Of a stretch of DNA of 20,989 nucleotides, positions 9,688 through 18,929 are shown in pieces. The stretch comes from Mucidula mucida (taxonomy: Eukaryota > Basidiomycota > Agaricomycetes > Agaricales > Physalacriaceae). The stretch lies in NCBI GenBank assembly GCA_015501055.1, contig JADNYV010000589.1, positions 1-20,989 of the forward strand. The letters are read 5' to 3'. Made by a program: the position numbers and the translations under genes. The notes under the pieces were generated by a model. It worked only from the letters and a program-made list of their open reading frames with translations. It did not search any database and was not told where the DNA came from. Positions within the stretch are counted from its first letter, which is position 1, and every line of letters begins with the position of its first letter.

Positions 9688-10433
9688 TCATCGATCGTAC
9701 GCGTCCTAGTAACGTTCCATCAGCCGCTTGTCGAGGTTCATGGAAAAGAGGAAATGCTCACGCCAAAGCGAAGCTCGTTCCCAGGGTCCAGGACTATCCT
9801 TACAATCCAACTATCCAAGGTGATAGGTTTCAGGTCCGCAAAGAATACGTTTCCCTGAAGCAAGTCCACGTGCTTGTAGCCCAATCGCCTCGCCTGATCC
9901 GGATTGCTCAAGCTGTTGCATCTCTTCTTGAACCAATCATGAAAAGACTGCGTCTTGATGACCTTAGCATACGTCACTATATCCTCGTCGCTGAGAACCC
10001 GGTCGTACATGTCGTAGATAGCGCAAAAGACATGTTTGAGATGCAGTCCCTCGCGTTCGAAGAGATGGAACTGGTCGTCGTGTGAATTCGTATGAGGCAT
10101 GCACAGATTCATAGTCTGAATGACGGTGTGCGGGAATACTGGCTTGTCCCAGTCTGCGGTGGAAATGTTGACATAAAGTCCTTCAGCCACGTCCCACAAT
10201 TGAACCGTGTGCGCGTCGTCCGTCGGATTCATGGAGATGTCGAATCGGATAGCGAGTTTCATCTTATCGACACCGGACGGAGTACGGAAACGAACATTAC
10301 GCTTTTGAAGGAGTTTATCCAGGACGGGAGGAGGCCAACCTATGGGGCACTATTAGCATGGGCATCACTGACACGACGAGTTCGCCATGTTACCGTGAGG
10401 ATAGTGGTTCGGGACAGCGTGACTGGGATTCAT
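9688..10433 (-). CDS. Array unit C: short DUF6699-like protein (3 exons, 211 aa)
   Basis: Exons are 10433-10394, 10339-9762 and 9705-9688. The introns are 54 nt (GTAAC..., branch GCTAAT) and 56 nt (GTGAGC...TAG). Phases agree and match the family: phase 1 before the domain, phase 0 before the last exon. The start at 10433 (MNPSHAVPNHY) is 42 nt from the TATA at 10475-10481, in line with other units. An in-frame ATG at 10460 lies too close to the TATA element. The long basic or His-rich N-terminal region of A, D and E is almost absent, so the protein is nearly just the domain: WPPPVLDKLLQKR, KLAIRFDI, QLWD, KHVFCAIYDMYDRVLSDED, GYKHVDLLQGNVFFADLK. The final exon encodes DAYDR. Function unknown. 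Confidence 0.7.
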
Positions 10434-10474
10434 GATGAAAGAGGCGGCGGAGAACGTCATGGAAGTATCCTTCT

Positions 10475-10665
10475 TTTTATACAAATGACGTCCTGCTCGG
10501 CTATCACCGTAGATGTAGAACAATAGAAGAAGGCAGTGCTCTCCATTACAATAGTAGCGGGGTCTAATCTCTATGATGATCAACATGCGGTTGATGGCAT
10601 GCAGCGTGATGAATCGACAAGGCACCGACCGCTTCATTTTCCTCGTAGAACAACTGCACCACAAA
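10475..10665 (-). promoter_or_regulatory. Promoter of unit C
   Basis: TATA (ttttata on plus) is at 10475-10481. ctcggctatcaccg starts at about 10496. A decayed inverted repeat (tagaaca 10516-10522, tgctctc 10537-10543) is followed by cattacaatag. caactgcaccacaaatg starts at 10651. One arm of the inverted repeat has changed compared with units A and B. Confidence 0.55.
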
Positions 10666-10709
10666 TGACTCGATATATCGTTAGCTGCAGAGCCCACGCT
10701 GAACGCCAA

Positions 10710-10860
10710 TTCTAGTGGTCGTGGTCAGCATTGAGGCGATTTCGTTTCCTGTACTTCTTATCGCGATCGCATCTACATTTTTACCTGTCGCGTATATTTG
10801 GCGTTTACTTGGCCTGACATCGCCCGGCTAACGGAAATACAGACATTGAAGATATCATAC
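10710..10860. repeat. Short importin upstream-region copy between units C and D
   Basis: It contains cttcttatcgcgatcgcatc and ttggcgt, then cggctaacggaaatacagaca, matching the DNA just before and over the importin start (13784-13840). The importin ATG reads ATA here. The upstream repeat block found at 7267, 9287 and 13499 is missing from this unit. Sequence from 10861 to 10919 closely matches 9630-9690, so units C and D share their 3' flank. Confidence 0.6.
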
Positions 10861-10919
10861 GCGCTATAGTACATAATGGGTTTACTCAATTGTAGGAATG
10901 ACTGAACGATTGATTTCTG

Positions 10920-12157
10920 TCATCGGTCGTACGCGTCCTAGCAACGTTCCGTCAGTCGCTTGTCGAGGTTCATGGAAAAGAGGGAATACTCACGCCAAAG
11001 CGAGGCTCGTTCGCACGGTCCTGGACTACCCTTACAATCCACCTCTCGAAGGTTAGATGCTTCAGGTCCGCGAAGAACACATTTCCTTGCAACAAGTCGA
11101 CGTGCTTGTAACCCAAACGCCTCGCCTGATCTGGGTTTCTCAAGCCCTTGCATCTCTCGTTGAACCAATACTGGAACGACGGCGTTTTGATGAGGCTGGC
11201 ATACTTGACTAAATCCTCGTCGTTCAGAAGCCGGTCAAACATGTCGTAGATGGCGCAGAAGACGTCGTTGAGCCACAATCCGTCGCGCTTGAAAAGATTG
11301 GCTTGTACGTAGTGTGAATAATCATGATGCATGTGGAGTATCATGTCTTTGACGACGGTGTGTGGGGAAACTGGCTTGCGCCAGTCTGCGAGTGTGATGG
11401 GGACATAGCGTCCTTGAGCTGCGTCCCACAGTTCGATCCTGTGCTCCTCGTCCATCGGATTCTTGGAGATGTCGAATCGAATAGCGAGCTTCTTCTTATG
11501 CAGACCGGACGGAGTGAGGAAAGCGATCTCCCGTCTCTGAAGCAACTCGTTCAGGATGGGGGGACGCGGACCTGGTGGGCAGTATGGTCAGTATTGCATC
11601 AATCGACAACACGACGAAGTTTGGCTCACTGGGAATGAGTACTTCAGTATCAGTCTGAGCGCCGCTCCGTCTGTCTCTGCCCCTAGGTCGTCCTTCGTCG
11701 CGACTCCGGTGATGGTCATGTTCTCGAGTACCATGCTCGCGATGCTCACGGTGTTTACTCGTCGACACCTCCTTCGCCTTGTCCTTCTCTTTCGCCTTAT
11801 CCTTCTCCTTCTCCTTGCTCTTTCCCTTCCTACTACTCTCTCCCTCCTTGTGGCTGTGGTGGCGACTTCGTTCCTGCTTCGGCGGCTTCGGGGCGAACAC
11901 CTGTGTTGTCCCGGCGGCGGTCGAAGGTCGCTCTGGATGAGGTTTGGATGGGAAAGCGTAGGTCGGTTGAACAGCATGCACGTTGCACGCGTACTGCAGA
12001 TTTGGAGAAATTGGCACGCCTGGAGGATATACCGGCGCATGCGACGCGTGTGTACTTGAATCTAGGTCGGTTAGTTAAGCCAAGCCCATCAACGTAACGT
12101 CAGCGACTTACGACGAGGCTTCGAAGGGAAGGCGTGGTGACTTGGGTACGTCGATGG
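10920..12157 (-). CDS. Array unit D: DUF6699-like protein with Lys/Glu-rich linker, 5' end unresolved
   Basis: Exons read with confidence are 12061-11630, 11571-10994 and 10937-10920. The introns are 58 nt (GTGAGC...CAG) and 56 nt (GTGAGT...TAG). A further exon segment ends at 12112, before a clean 50-nt intron (GTAAGT, CTTAACTAACC, CTAG). That segment (PSTYPSHHAFPSKPRH) aligns with unit A's YQQVSGHHVFPTKLHRKS region. It has no in-frame ATG and a stop lies upstream, so another exon is needed. One phase-consistent option joins it at 12157 to an upstream exon 12395-12246 (88-nt intron, donor GTGTAA), giving 407 aa. The linker holds KEKDKAKEKDKAKE repeats. The domain is close to unit A (LWLNDVFCAIYDMFDRLLND, GYKHVDLLQGNVFFADLKHL). 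The last exon gives DAYDR. The family promoter is absent. Confidence 0.6.
11765..11825 (-). repeat. In-frame KEKDKA-type repeat in unit D
   Basis: The region encodes KGKSKEKEKDKAKEKDKAKE: short 6-residue repeats of alternating Lys, Glu and Asp from a near 18-nt tandem repeat. It is absent from units A, B, C and E. It is predicted to form a highly charged helix or disordered linker. Confidence 0.6.
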
Positions 12158-12239
12158 CTGCTGGGGAGGTATCGGTCGATATTGATGGGCTATCAGAGAT
12201 GAATGAGTCGCAAGTATTTGGTAATCCGACTAAACCCAC

Positions 12240-12476
12240 TTACACCATCCAGATGGTTGCATCGATGGAGGATTCCGGTGGGAGGGCGTCGCCATTCTTG
12301 ATGGCGTTCTCGGCGTGTGAGTACCCACTATGCAGCAGCGGATCAGAAACCCCTTTCAGAGTGTGGCGTAAATACGTCTTACCAGCATCCTCCATAACCT
12401 CAACGGGACTAGCCCGGGATAACTTTCTCGGACGCGGTGCGAAAAGTGCTGTGTGTTCACGGTCAGCTCAAGACAT
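12240..12476 (-). pseudogene. Small unrecognised coding fragment with TGA at codon 3
   Basis: From ATG at 12476 the frame reads MS, then TGA, then stays open for 75 codons to a TAA at 12242-12240. The open part includes LFAPRPRKLSRASPVEVMED, HSGYSHAENAIKNGDALPPE and SIDATIWM. Its composition is protein-like and it resembles nothing in the other array units. An internal ATG at 12395 would avoid the TGA and could act as the first exon of unit D, via a donor just after TIWM. Alternatives are a decayed small gene captured during rearrangement, or the native first exon of unit D. I cannot decide between them. Confidence 0.4.
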
Positions 12477-12478
12477 CT

Positions 12479-13150
12479 TTATTGGGTAGCAAAGACGCAC
12501 GAATCTTTACAGGGTCCTCTGACGGCGGCGATGGCTTCAAAATGCCCTTTAATGGCTCTACGGCGACCAATCAGTTCAATACCACGAAAGCGCAGACACT
12601 CAGACTTACTGTATGAGTTCTCCCGTTTTTGAAGTCGTTTGTCCAGGACGGGAGGAGGAGGACCTAAATGGGCATTACGAGAAGAATGACAGAGTAACCC
12701 AACGATGTTTGCCTCACTGGAAATGATTGTTTCCGTTTCAATATAAGGGCTACGTCGTGTGTCTTTATCACGGCGCTTGGCTTTTGAGGGCCCTTTCGGA
12801 TGAGGTTTGGGCGGAAATGGATCGGTCTTCCTAGTAGCATTGGGGATGTGCACCGCGTCATGAGTCCTTGGAGGCAGCGCAGCGCCTGGATGAGGGGCCA
12901 ATGTATTTGAAGCGCGCAGACGTGAATCGTGGCGATGCTCTGCGGACCTCGAAGACTTGCGATGCAGCTTCGTGGGGAAGCCATAATAGCCCGAGACTTG
13001 CTGAACAGATAACGTTCCGTCGTGGTGGCTTAGCACAGGTGGCGTAACCAGTTTCAATGGAGGCATTGCGCCTCGTTTGTCCTCGCTCCTGCGTTTATCC
13101 TCATCGCGACGATGGTGATGACGGTGGACCGTTTTGGCACTGGTGGTCAT
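12479..13150 (-). pseudogene. Array unit E: truncated copy lacking the DUF6699-like domain (205-aa frame)
   Basis: Exon 1 (13150-12718) is a close relative of unit A exon 1: HHHRRDEDKRR, KLHRKSSRSAEHRHDSRL, ALPPRTHDAVHIP. The 54-nt intron (12664-12717) also matches. Exon 2 starts SPPPPVLDKRLQKRE like the others. At about 12620 homology stops, and the frame runs 46 residues through unrelated sequence (NSYSKSECLRFRG...) to a TAA at 12481-12479. The whole folded domain is missing. Promoter and TATA (13193-13199, 43 nt from the ATG) look intact, so a short basic, His-rich protein could still be made. Either a decayed copy or a domain-less variant; the first is likelier. Confidence 0.65.
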
Positions 13151-13192
13151 GGTGGAAGAGGTGGGGAAGAAATACATAGAAGTATCCTTGCG

Positions 13193-13406
13193 TTCTATAC
13201 ACGATGTCCTCGGCTATCACCGTTAGCTGTGCCTTTAGAACAATGGAATAAGGCAGTGTTCTCCATTACAATAGCACCGTCTAAATGTGAAGCGACGTGA
13301 GAATATGAACATGCGTTGATGGGTATCCAATATATAATTTAACGGAGGAGTCTGCTAAGGCACGAACCTGTAAGATTGATAAAATATCACCTGCGCCACA
13401 TATGTG
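13193..13406 (-). promoter_or_regulatory. Promoter of unit E
   Basis: A TATAGAA-type element is at 13193-13199. cggctatcaccg starts at 13211. The inverted repeat tagaaca (13236-13242) / tgttctc (13257-13263) keeps six paired positions. tcacctgcgccacatatgtg is at 13387-13406. The block is nearly identical to that of unit A, suggesting a recent common origin. Confidence 0.6.
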
Positions 13407-13498
13407 CTTGACACTTGTCATGTTTCGAAGTGCGGCGCAGAGGGCGCGCCAGATGGTGGATGTTTAGGCCGAGGGCATTCGTTGCCTTGAGTGTTGTC

Positions 13499-13826
13499 AC
13501 CTACTTCTGAACTGTGGTCCGGACTGAGTGCCGATTTCATGCCGACTCTCAAACAGCGCTCCGGATTGCCGACGGCGCGATGTCACCTCACGTGTCATCA
13601 CGGAGATCCGATGATCGTGACAGTAACCATTTTTTTCCATCACAGCTCCATCACCACACACGAGGATAAAGGCAAAAGAGCCTTTCACGCGGCTATAAAA
13701 CGACCAACAAACGGGTCTTGATAGAATAAACCGGGTTAACCAGCTATAAACGAGCCAAGAGGTGTGATTTTCGCCTCCATTATTATCGCGATCCCATCTT
13801 TTGGCGTAAAATCACGGCTAACGGAA
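13499..13826. repeat. Array intergenic repeat, copy 3, running into the importin start
   Basis: This copy is contiguous with the importin ATG: acctacttctgaac, the cggagatccgatgatcgtgaca stretch, acacgaggataaaggcaaaa, gggtcttgatagaataaa, ggtgtgattttcgcc, ttatcgcgatcccatc, then cggctaacggaaatg. It is probably the source arrangement for the copies at 9287-9611 and 10710-10860. It must also contain the importin promoter; no clear TATA box was identified. Confidence 0.65.
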
Positions 13827-16800
13827 ATGCAGATGGACTTGTCTACACTGGCGGCGCTTTTCGGCGCGACGCTAAGCCCGGACGCGAATGTACGCACGGC
13901 AGCGGAGCGCGAGGTGCGCACGATATCCGCACAACCTGGCCTCATCACCGCGCTCCTGGATATTGTACGGACGGAGGGTGTCGATTCGTGCGTGTCTTGA
14001 TGTTCCCTTTGCCAGAGCTAACGCTATGTATGCAGAGCCACGCGCCAGTCGTGCGTCGTGTTCATCAAGAACCGGGTCTTTACCCATTACGCGCCCTGTG
14101 CGTCTTTTCCTCGCTAATCATAACATTCTTCTCATTCCCTCGCAGTAGAACCGGATGACAGCGCATTAAGCGAGCAGGACAAGGAGGCTCTACGCGGAAG
14201 CTTGGTCGGCCTCATAGCCAGTGGCCTAGGTGCGTTCCTACCTATGAGGTCTAATCGGTGCTCATGGATTCTATGTAGACCGACCACTACGTCTCCAACT
14301 CCAGTCTACGCTCAAGTCTGTCCTCGCAAACGATTTCCCAGGCGCCTACCCTGCGTTTCTGCCCACGATTACGGCACTGCTAGGCGCTAGCAATACGCGC
14401 GACGTACGCGCCGGTCTGGTTGGCATTCTAGAAGCCGTGCGGGCCTTCCGCTACGTCGCAGACCAAAAGGTCTTGGTGGGCGTTATAGAGGCTACGTTCC
14501 CTACCCTTGTTCGCATCGGGGACAGCGTACTTGAAGGCGCTAGAGCAGGTCAGTTCGCTTCTTTTGAATTTTAAATACGCCGAATCTCATTCGCCAACAG
14601 GCCAAGGACGCACAGAAGATCAGGCCGAACTTGTCCATATTCTTCTCAAGACGTACAAAACATCCACAGCGCTGGGTCTCAGCGACCATCAGAGAAGCGC
14701 AGAGAGCCTTGTCCCTTGGGGACGTCTCTTGTTCGGGGTTGTAGGTCTGGATTTGGCGTGGATTGGTTAGTGCATTATATTATGCTCTTGCTCGTAGATC
14801 TGAATAGCGGCGTAGCTCCCGATCAGCGCGAAGAGAGCGAGTGGTGGGCCGCAAAAAAGTGGGCGTATGCGATTCTGGGAAGGCTATTCCACCGCTACGG
14901 AAACCCTTCTCAACTTCCAGGTGCACTCAAAAAAGAGTATGGCTCATTTGCTTCGCATTTCGTGGACGCGTTTGCTCCTGAGATTTTGAGCACCTATTTG
15001 GCGCAGGTAGGCCTATATTGTCTGCCACGTTTCCCGATCCCTAGTCTAACACATCTTTCGTAGGTTGACCGCCTTGTCCAGGGCGAGGGTTGGATGAGTG
15101 AGAAATGCCAGTACCATGTCTTCACATTCTTCAATGAATGGTGAGTTTTTCATACACACCCGCTTATCGGCGACTCATGGACTATTTTAGTATCAAACCA
15201 GCATCGACTTGGGCGCTTCTCAAACCACATGTCGCGTCATTAGTCTCAGCATTCGTGTTCCCGCTACTCTCATTCACACCAGAACGCCAGCAGCTTTGGG
15301 AGAGCGACCCGGTGGACTATGTCCGAGTAGGCGTGGACGACTACACTGGAGGCGATGGTGGCGGGGGTACGTGTTTTCCCCGCAAGATCACTCATGCGAT
15401 TATCAATTAACCTTGATTCCATAGGATGGCAGTCTGCAGTCTCGGCTGCTACAACGTTCCTCATTTCCCTCGTCTCCAATCGCACAAAGGCATGTTTCGA
15501 GGATGTAGTCGGCTACCTAATGGGTGTACTCCAAGACCCTACCGTCGTGCAGAATCCCAGCCGACGTTTTGGCGCCCTGAACGCTATCGCGGCGCTTGGC
15601 CCTTGGATTATGAGGCATCCGAAGCTCGCGCCGGACGGTGATGCATCGGGAAAGCTGGAGGAATTCGTGATGTCGCATGTCGTTCCCGCGCTGGCTGCCC
15701 CGGAAGGGTGGGTACGAGCGATAGCTTGCGAAGTGCTGGGAACGTTGGTAAAGCACGGGCTAGTTCTGGCCAATGGCAATTTAGAGGCGTGCTTCGAGAG
15801 AATGTGGGTGCTAATGGAGGACGCAGACTGGGCGGTACGTTGTAACTGTGTGTTGGCGGTCGGGGAGGGCGTGAAGATGTTTGATAGTGCGTTTCCATCA
15901 AACTCTTTTTACGGTGGGTGCAGAACTCATATGATTTTATAGCCGTGCGCACAGCTTTGCAGCCGCGCCTTGGACGCCTTGTCACGTCGCTCCTCGCACT
16001 TTCCGCGGAATCGGATTTGGACGTGTTGAACGCTTCGTTGGAGCACCTTGTCGATACCTATGGCGACGCCCTGCTACCGTTCAGTGTTGAACTGTGCGGG
16101 AAGCTGTGCGAAGGTTATGCAAGATTAGTCAATGAGGTTGTGGGTGGCGTGGCTGGTTAGTCGTCTCCCTGATCTTCATCGGAATATTCTCAACACGTGC
16201 ATACAGGCTCTGTTGCAGAGGTTGATGCTGATGACGACAAGACGTTCGCAGCCATGGGCGTCGCGAAGACGCTGTGGACAGTCGTGTCGAGTGTCGAGGG
16301 TGCCCCGCAGGTGCTTACAGAGATCGCCGGTGTTGTAACACCTGTAGTGCTCTTGACGCTAGAGGGCCGGTGTCTTGGTATGTCCTCTCCGATTATCATG
16401 TAGGACAGTCAACTGATATTGATGTAGACCTCTTTGACTCCATGTATGACCTCGTAGATAGCCTCTCATTCAAGCTACGTAGCGTACCGCTGCCAATGTG
16501 GCGCATCTTCGAGCTCACCTGGGAGGCTTTTTGTGGCGATACCACAGGAGCCGGCGGGTACGCTGTTGACTACTTGGAAGGTATTGTCGCTATTACCTTG
16601 TCGCTTCCGTTACTCAACGTGCTTGCAGAAATGCTTCCGTCACTGGACAACTTCGTATCCTTCGGTTCTGCGCACATCCTCTCGCCCTCTGCTGTCTTCT
16701 CGCAACAGAACTCGTACACATACAAGCAGGCACTAATTGACATGTATGTGACTGCACAGACCAACAAGCATCTGGGGGAGAACGATCGTGTGTGTGGCTG

Positions 16801-17907
16801 CAAGCTCATTGAGAGCGTGTTACTCAACCTGCGCGGCGGGGTCGACGAGGTGTGTTTCATCAGATCTTAGATTATCCGGTGTTGACGATTGGGTAGTACA
16901 TACCCATCATCCTGACAACAACGCTACACACGCTGTCGGCGGCGGAGACGCCAGCGTTGAAGCTCGGGGCGCTACTCGGCGTCGTTAATTGCCTGCTCTA
17001 TAATCCAGCCCTTGCGCTCAACGTCTTGGGAGACGGCAGCGGTGAGGTCCTGGGCGTATGGGGACGCAGTATCGAGGCTACATATACCGTCGGGATGGGT
17101 GCGGTAAGTCGTTTTCCTTTGGCGGTATTCGCATGACATTAAGATGTTCTTCAGGACACTAGAGGCAAGGGCAAGGAGCCGCTGCTCCGACGGGTTCATG
17201 ACAAGCGGCTGTCGATCTTGGCGATTTGCGCGTTACTGGAGCTTGATGCTGCAAACGTTCCGCCAGCGCTTAGAGGAGATTGGCCCAAGCTCATCGAAAT
17301 GGGTGTTAAACTGTTCAAGGACTACGCAGAGGCTGTGAAGGGTGCGTTGTCGTTGTCCTCCTGATTTCTTTCCTTCTAAACGCGTCGCCTTCTAGCCCGT
17401 AAATCTCTAGAGGCCACTCTAGAAACGGAAGAAGATGTGGAGGACGACGAAGAAGACGAGCTGGAGGGGATGTTGAACGACGATGAGGACGGCCAAGATG
17501 TGTGGGATGCGGATTCAGCGTACTTGGAGATGCTGGCGCAAGAGGTGGGATATTGTCCCTTGATGTGTCTTTTTCTAGGCTGACATGTAATCTTGTAGGG
17601 CGCACGGCTGCGTGGTGCCTCGGCGAAAGATCTGGAGGCTGAGGAGGAAGACGACGAAGACGATAGTGATGATGAGATTGAGGAGGAGCTTGGCTTTTTT
17701 ACGCCGCTAGATGGGGTGGATGTGTATGTGGTCTTTAGGGACGCGGTGGGAGGTGAGTGTGATTGGGATTTGTGTTTAAAAACGCTGACGCGGGTGCGTG
17801 TGTGTATAGTGTTCCAGTCGAAGAATCCGGGTGCGATGCCGCAGCTGTCGATGGAGCTGCAGACTGTGATGATGGAGGTTGGGCGCAAGGCGGAGGGCGG
17901 TGTCTGA
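13827..17907 (+). CDS. NMD5/SXM1: Importin-7/8-type karyopherin (NMD5/SXM1 relative), 18 exons, 1065 aa
   Basis: A nuclear transport receptor of the importin-beta family. It would bind cargo in the cytosol, pass the nuclear pore and release cargo to Ran-GTP. Exon ends: 13827-13987, 14036-14097, 14146-14229, 14279-14548, 14601-14744, 14798-15006, 15064-15140, 15191-15366, 15425-15886, 15943-16155, 16207-16377, 16428-16580, 16629-16849, 16897-17103, 17155-17341, 17396-17544, 17599-17752, 17810-17907. All phases agree; introns are 47-58 nt. The N-terminus has AAEREVRTI and RQSCVVFIKNRVFTHY, typical of the importin-beta N-terminal repeat. FTPERQQLWESDPVDYVR and VDLFDSMYDLVDSLSF match importin-7/8 blocks. 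Near the C-terminus come two acidic stretches (EEDVEDDEEDELEG and EAEEEDDEDDSDDE) flanking YLEMLAQE, a hallmark of the importin-7/8 group. The end is VFQSKNPGAMPQLSMELQTV. Length is normal for the family. A second ATG two codons downstream (13833) is possible. NMD5 versus SXM1 orthology is not resolved. Confidence 0.9.
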
Positions 17908-18091
17908 TGTTTTGTTTACGCTTACGACGATTTATGACTTTTTTGTGTGTTTTCTTTTGCTTTCGATAATGTAGAGGATCGTTTATCTTACTACGTATAT
18001 ACAAAACGTGTCTGTACGCAGGATATTTTCGGGGCGCTGATGAGGTGCATCTCGTACTGTAACCACTCGCTGCCTGATATGAACCAGTGAT

Positions 18092-18151
18092 AGTGAAGTC
18101 TAAGAGATTGAAGACGGTTCCGTGACAGTGAAGTATAAGAGATCGAAGATG
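18092..18151. repeat. 25-nt imperfect direct repeat
   Basis: agtgaagtctaagagattga (18092 on) and agtgaagtataagagatcga (18127 on) are two copies 35 nt apart. A partial third, ggaagtataa, lies at about 18161. It sits in the importin 3' flank; role unknown. Confidence 0.55.
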
Positions 18152-18527
18152 ATACATGGGGGAAGTATAAAGCGGGATGCGCGTATGGTGATCAATGCTT
18201 GTAGCAGCTCCGATGAGTTCGAGAAAGCAGAATGACGTGCGTCACACTGTCTTTTAGTTTTATACTAAGTAGTACGTCAGGTTCAGCTCCAGTCCTGACA
18301 ATCAGAGCATACTTTTGGCGGTGTCATAAACGAATATACGCCGCAGGGAAAACGACGGGATCTGCTCCTGGGAGCATAGAGTACTTATGTCATGAACCCA
18401 GAAGCGCTAGAGGAATGAACATTTTCGTCAATTAGCACGGAACCAGACCTTGAGAGCCAGGTATCGAGAACTTAAGCTTCGTGAAGGATCGGTAACATGC
18501 CCGGGAGGTTTACTGCGCACACACCGC

Positions 18528-18542
18528 AAAAAAAGAAAAAAA
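18528..18542 (-). terminator. RNA polymerase III terminator of the tRNA
   Basis: On the minus strand the run TTTTTTTCTTTTTTT begins about 18 nt after the tRNA 3' end, as expected for Pol III termination. Confidence 0.7.
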
Positions 18543-18560
18543 TCGAATCAAGTCATGAGT

Positions 18561-18633
18561 GAGTCGACCCAGGTTCGAACTGAGGACCTTCTGTGTGTTA
18601 GACAGATGCGATAACCAACTACGCCATCGACCC
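18561..18633 (-). tRNA. tRNA-Val (anticodon AAC)
   Basis: The 73-nt sequence folds as a cloverleaf. The acceptor stem GGGTCGA pairs with TCGACTC (one G-U). The D arm is GCG...CGC with AGTTGG in the loop. The anticodon stem TCTGT/ACAGA has loop CTAACAC, giving anticodon AAC. The T arm is CTCAG-TTCGAAC-CTGGG. There is no intron, and CCA is not encoded, as normal in eukaryotes. A34 would be changed to inosine to read GUU, GUC and GUA. Confidence 0.93.
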
Positions 18634-18929
18634 ATGTTGAGCTTCCCATAGTCATCGTCTTAGTCGCAACGTCTCCCGAATGAAACGAAACAAAAGCAAT
18701 TCGTGTCTGCCCGCCTCTACCAACATATCTGAAAAAAGATAACTAAAAGAAATGCCACTGACTGGAAGTGATTTCACGCCCCAAAATCTCATGGTTGTTA
18801 TGAATCACCATATTTTCACACTTTCACATCTTATCATATCTTATCGGGGGCTTGTCTTATCAACCAACGGACCGTTTCATCATCTGTTTCGTCACCGATC
18901 ATACCCCTTTTCATTACCGAAGCCATACT
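18634..18929. other. Intergenic, tRNA 5' flank
   Basis: AT-rich sequence with no gene seen. Any internal tRNA promoter elements lie within the tRNA itself. Confidence 0.4.

Larger units (their letters stand above)
17908..18560. other. Importin 3' flank, no further gene seen
   Basis: It contains the importin 3' UTR, a short direct repeat at 18092-18151 and the tRNA 3' flank. A 67-codon plus frame at 18232-18435 has no supporting features. Confidence 0.4.

Noticed and set aside
10340..10372. 33-nt intron in unit C using a GTCAGT donor
   Set aside because: Too short; the GTAAC donor at 10393 gives 54 nt in the same phase.
11556..12059. 167-codon plus frame with hydrophobic Leu-rich stretch
   Set aside because: It is antisense to unit D's Lys/Glu repeat, whose complement naturally reads as Leu/Phe/Ser.
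12142..12489. 115-codon plus frame between D and E
   Set aside because: No splice or promoter support; the minus strand here has the more coherent protein-like reading.
17376..18157. Ser-rich minus frames at the importin 3' end
   Set aside because: They are complements of the acidic GAR/GAY codons of the importin.
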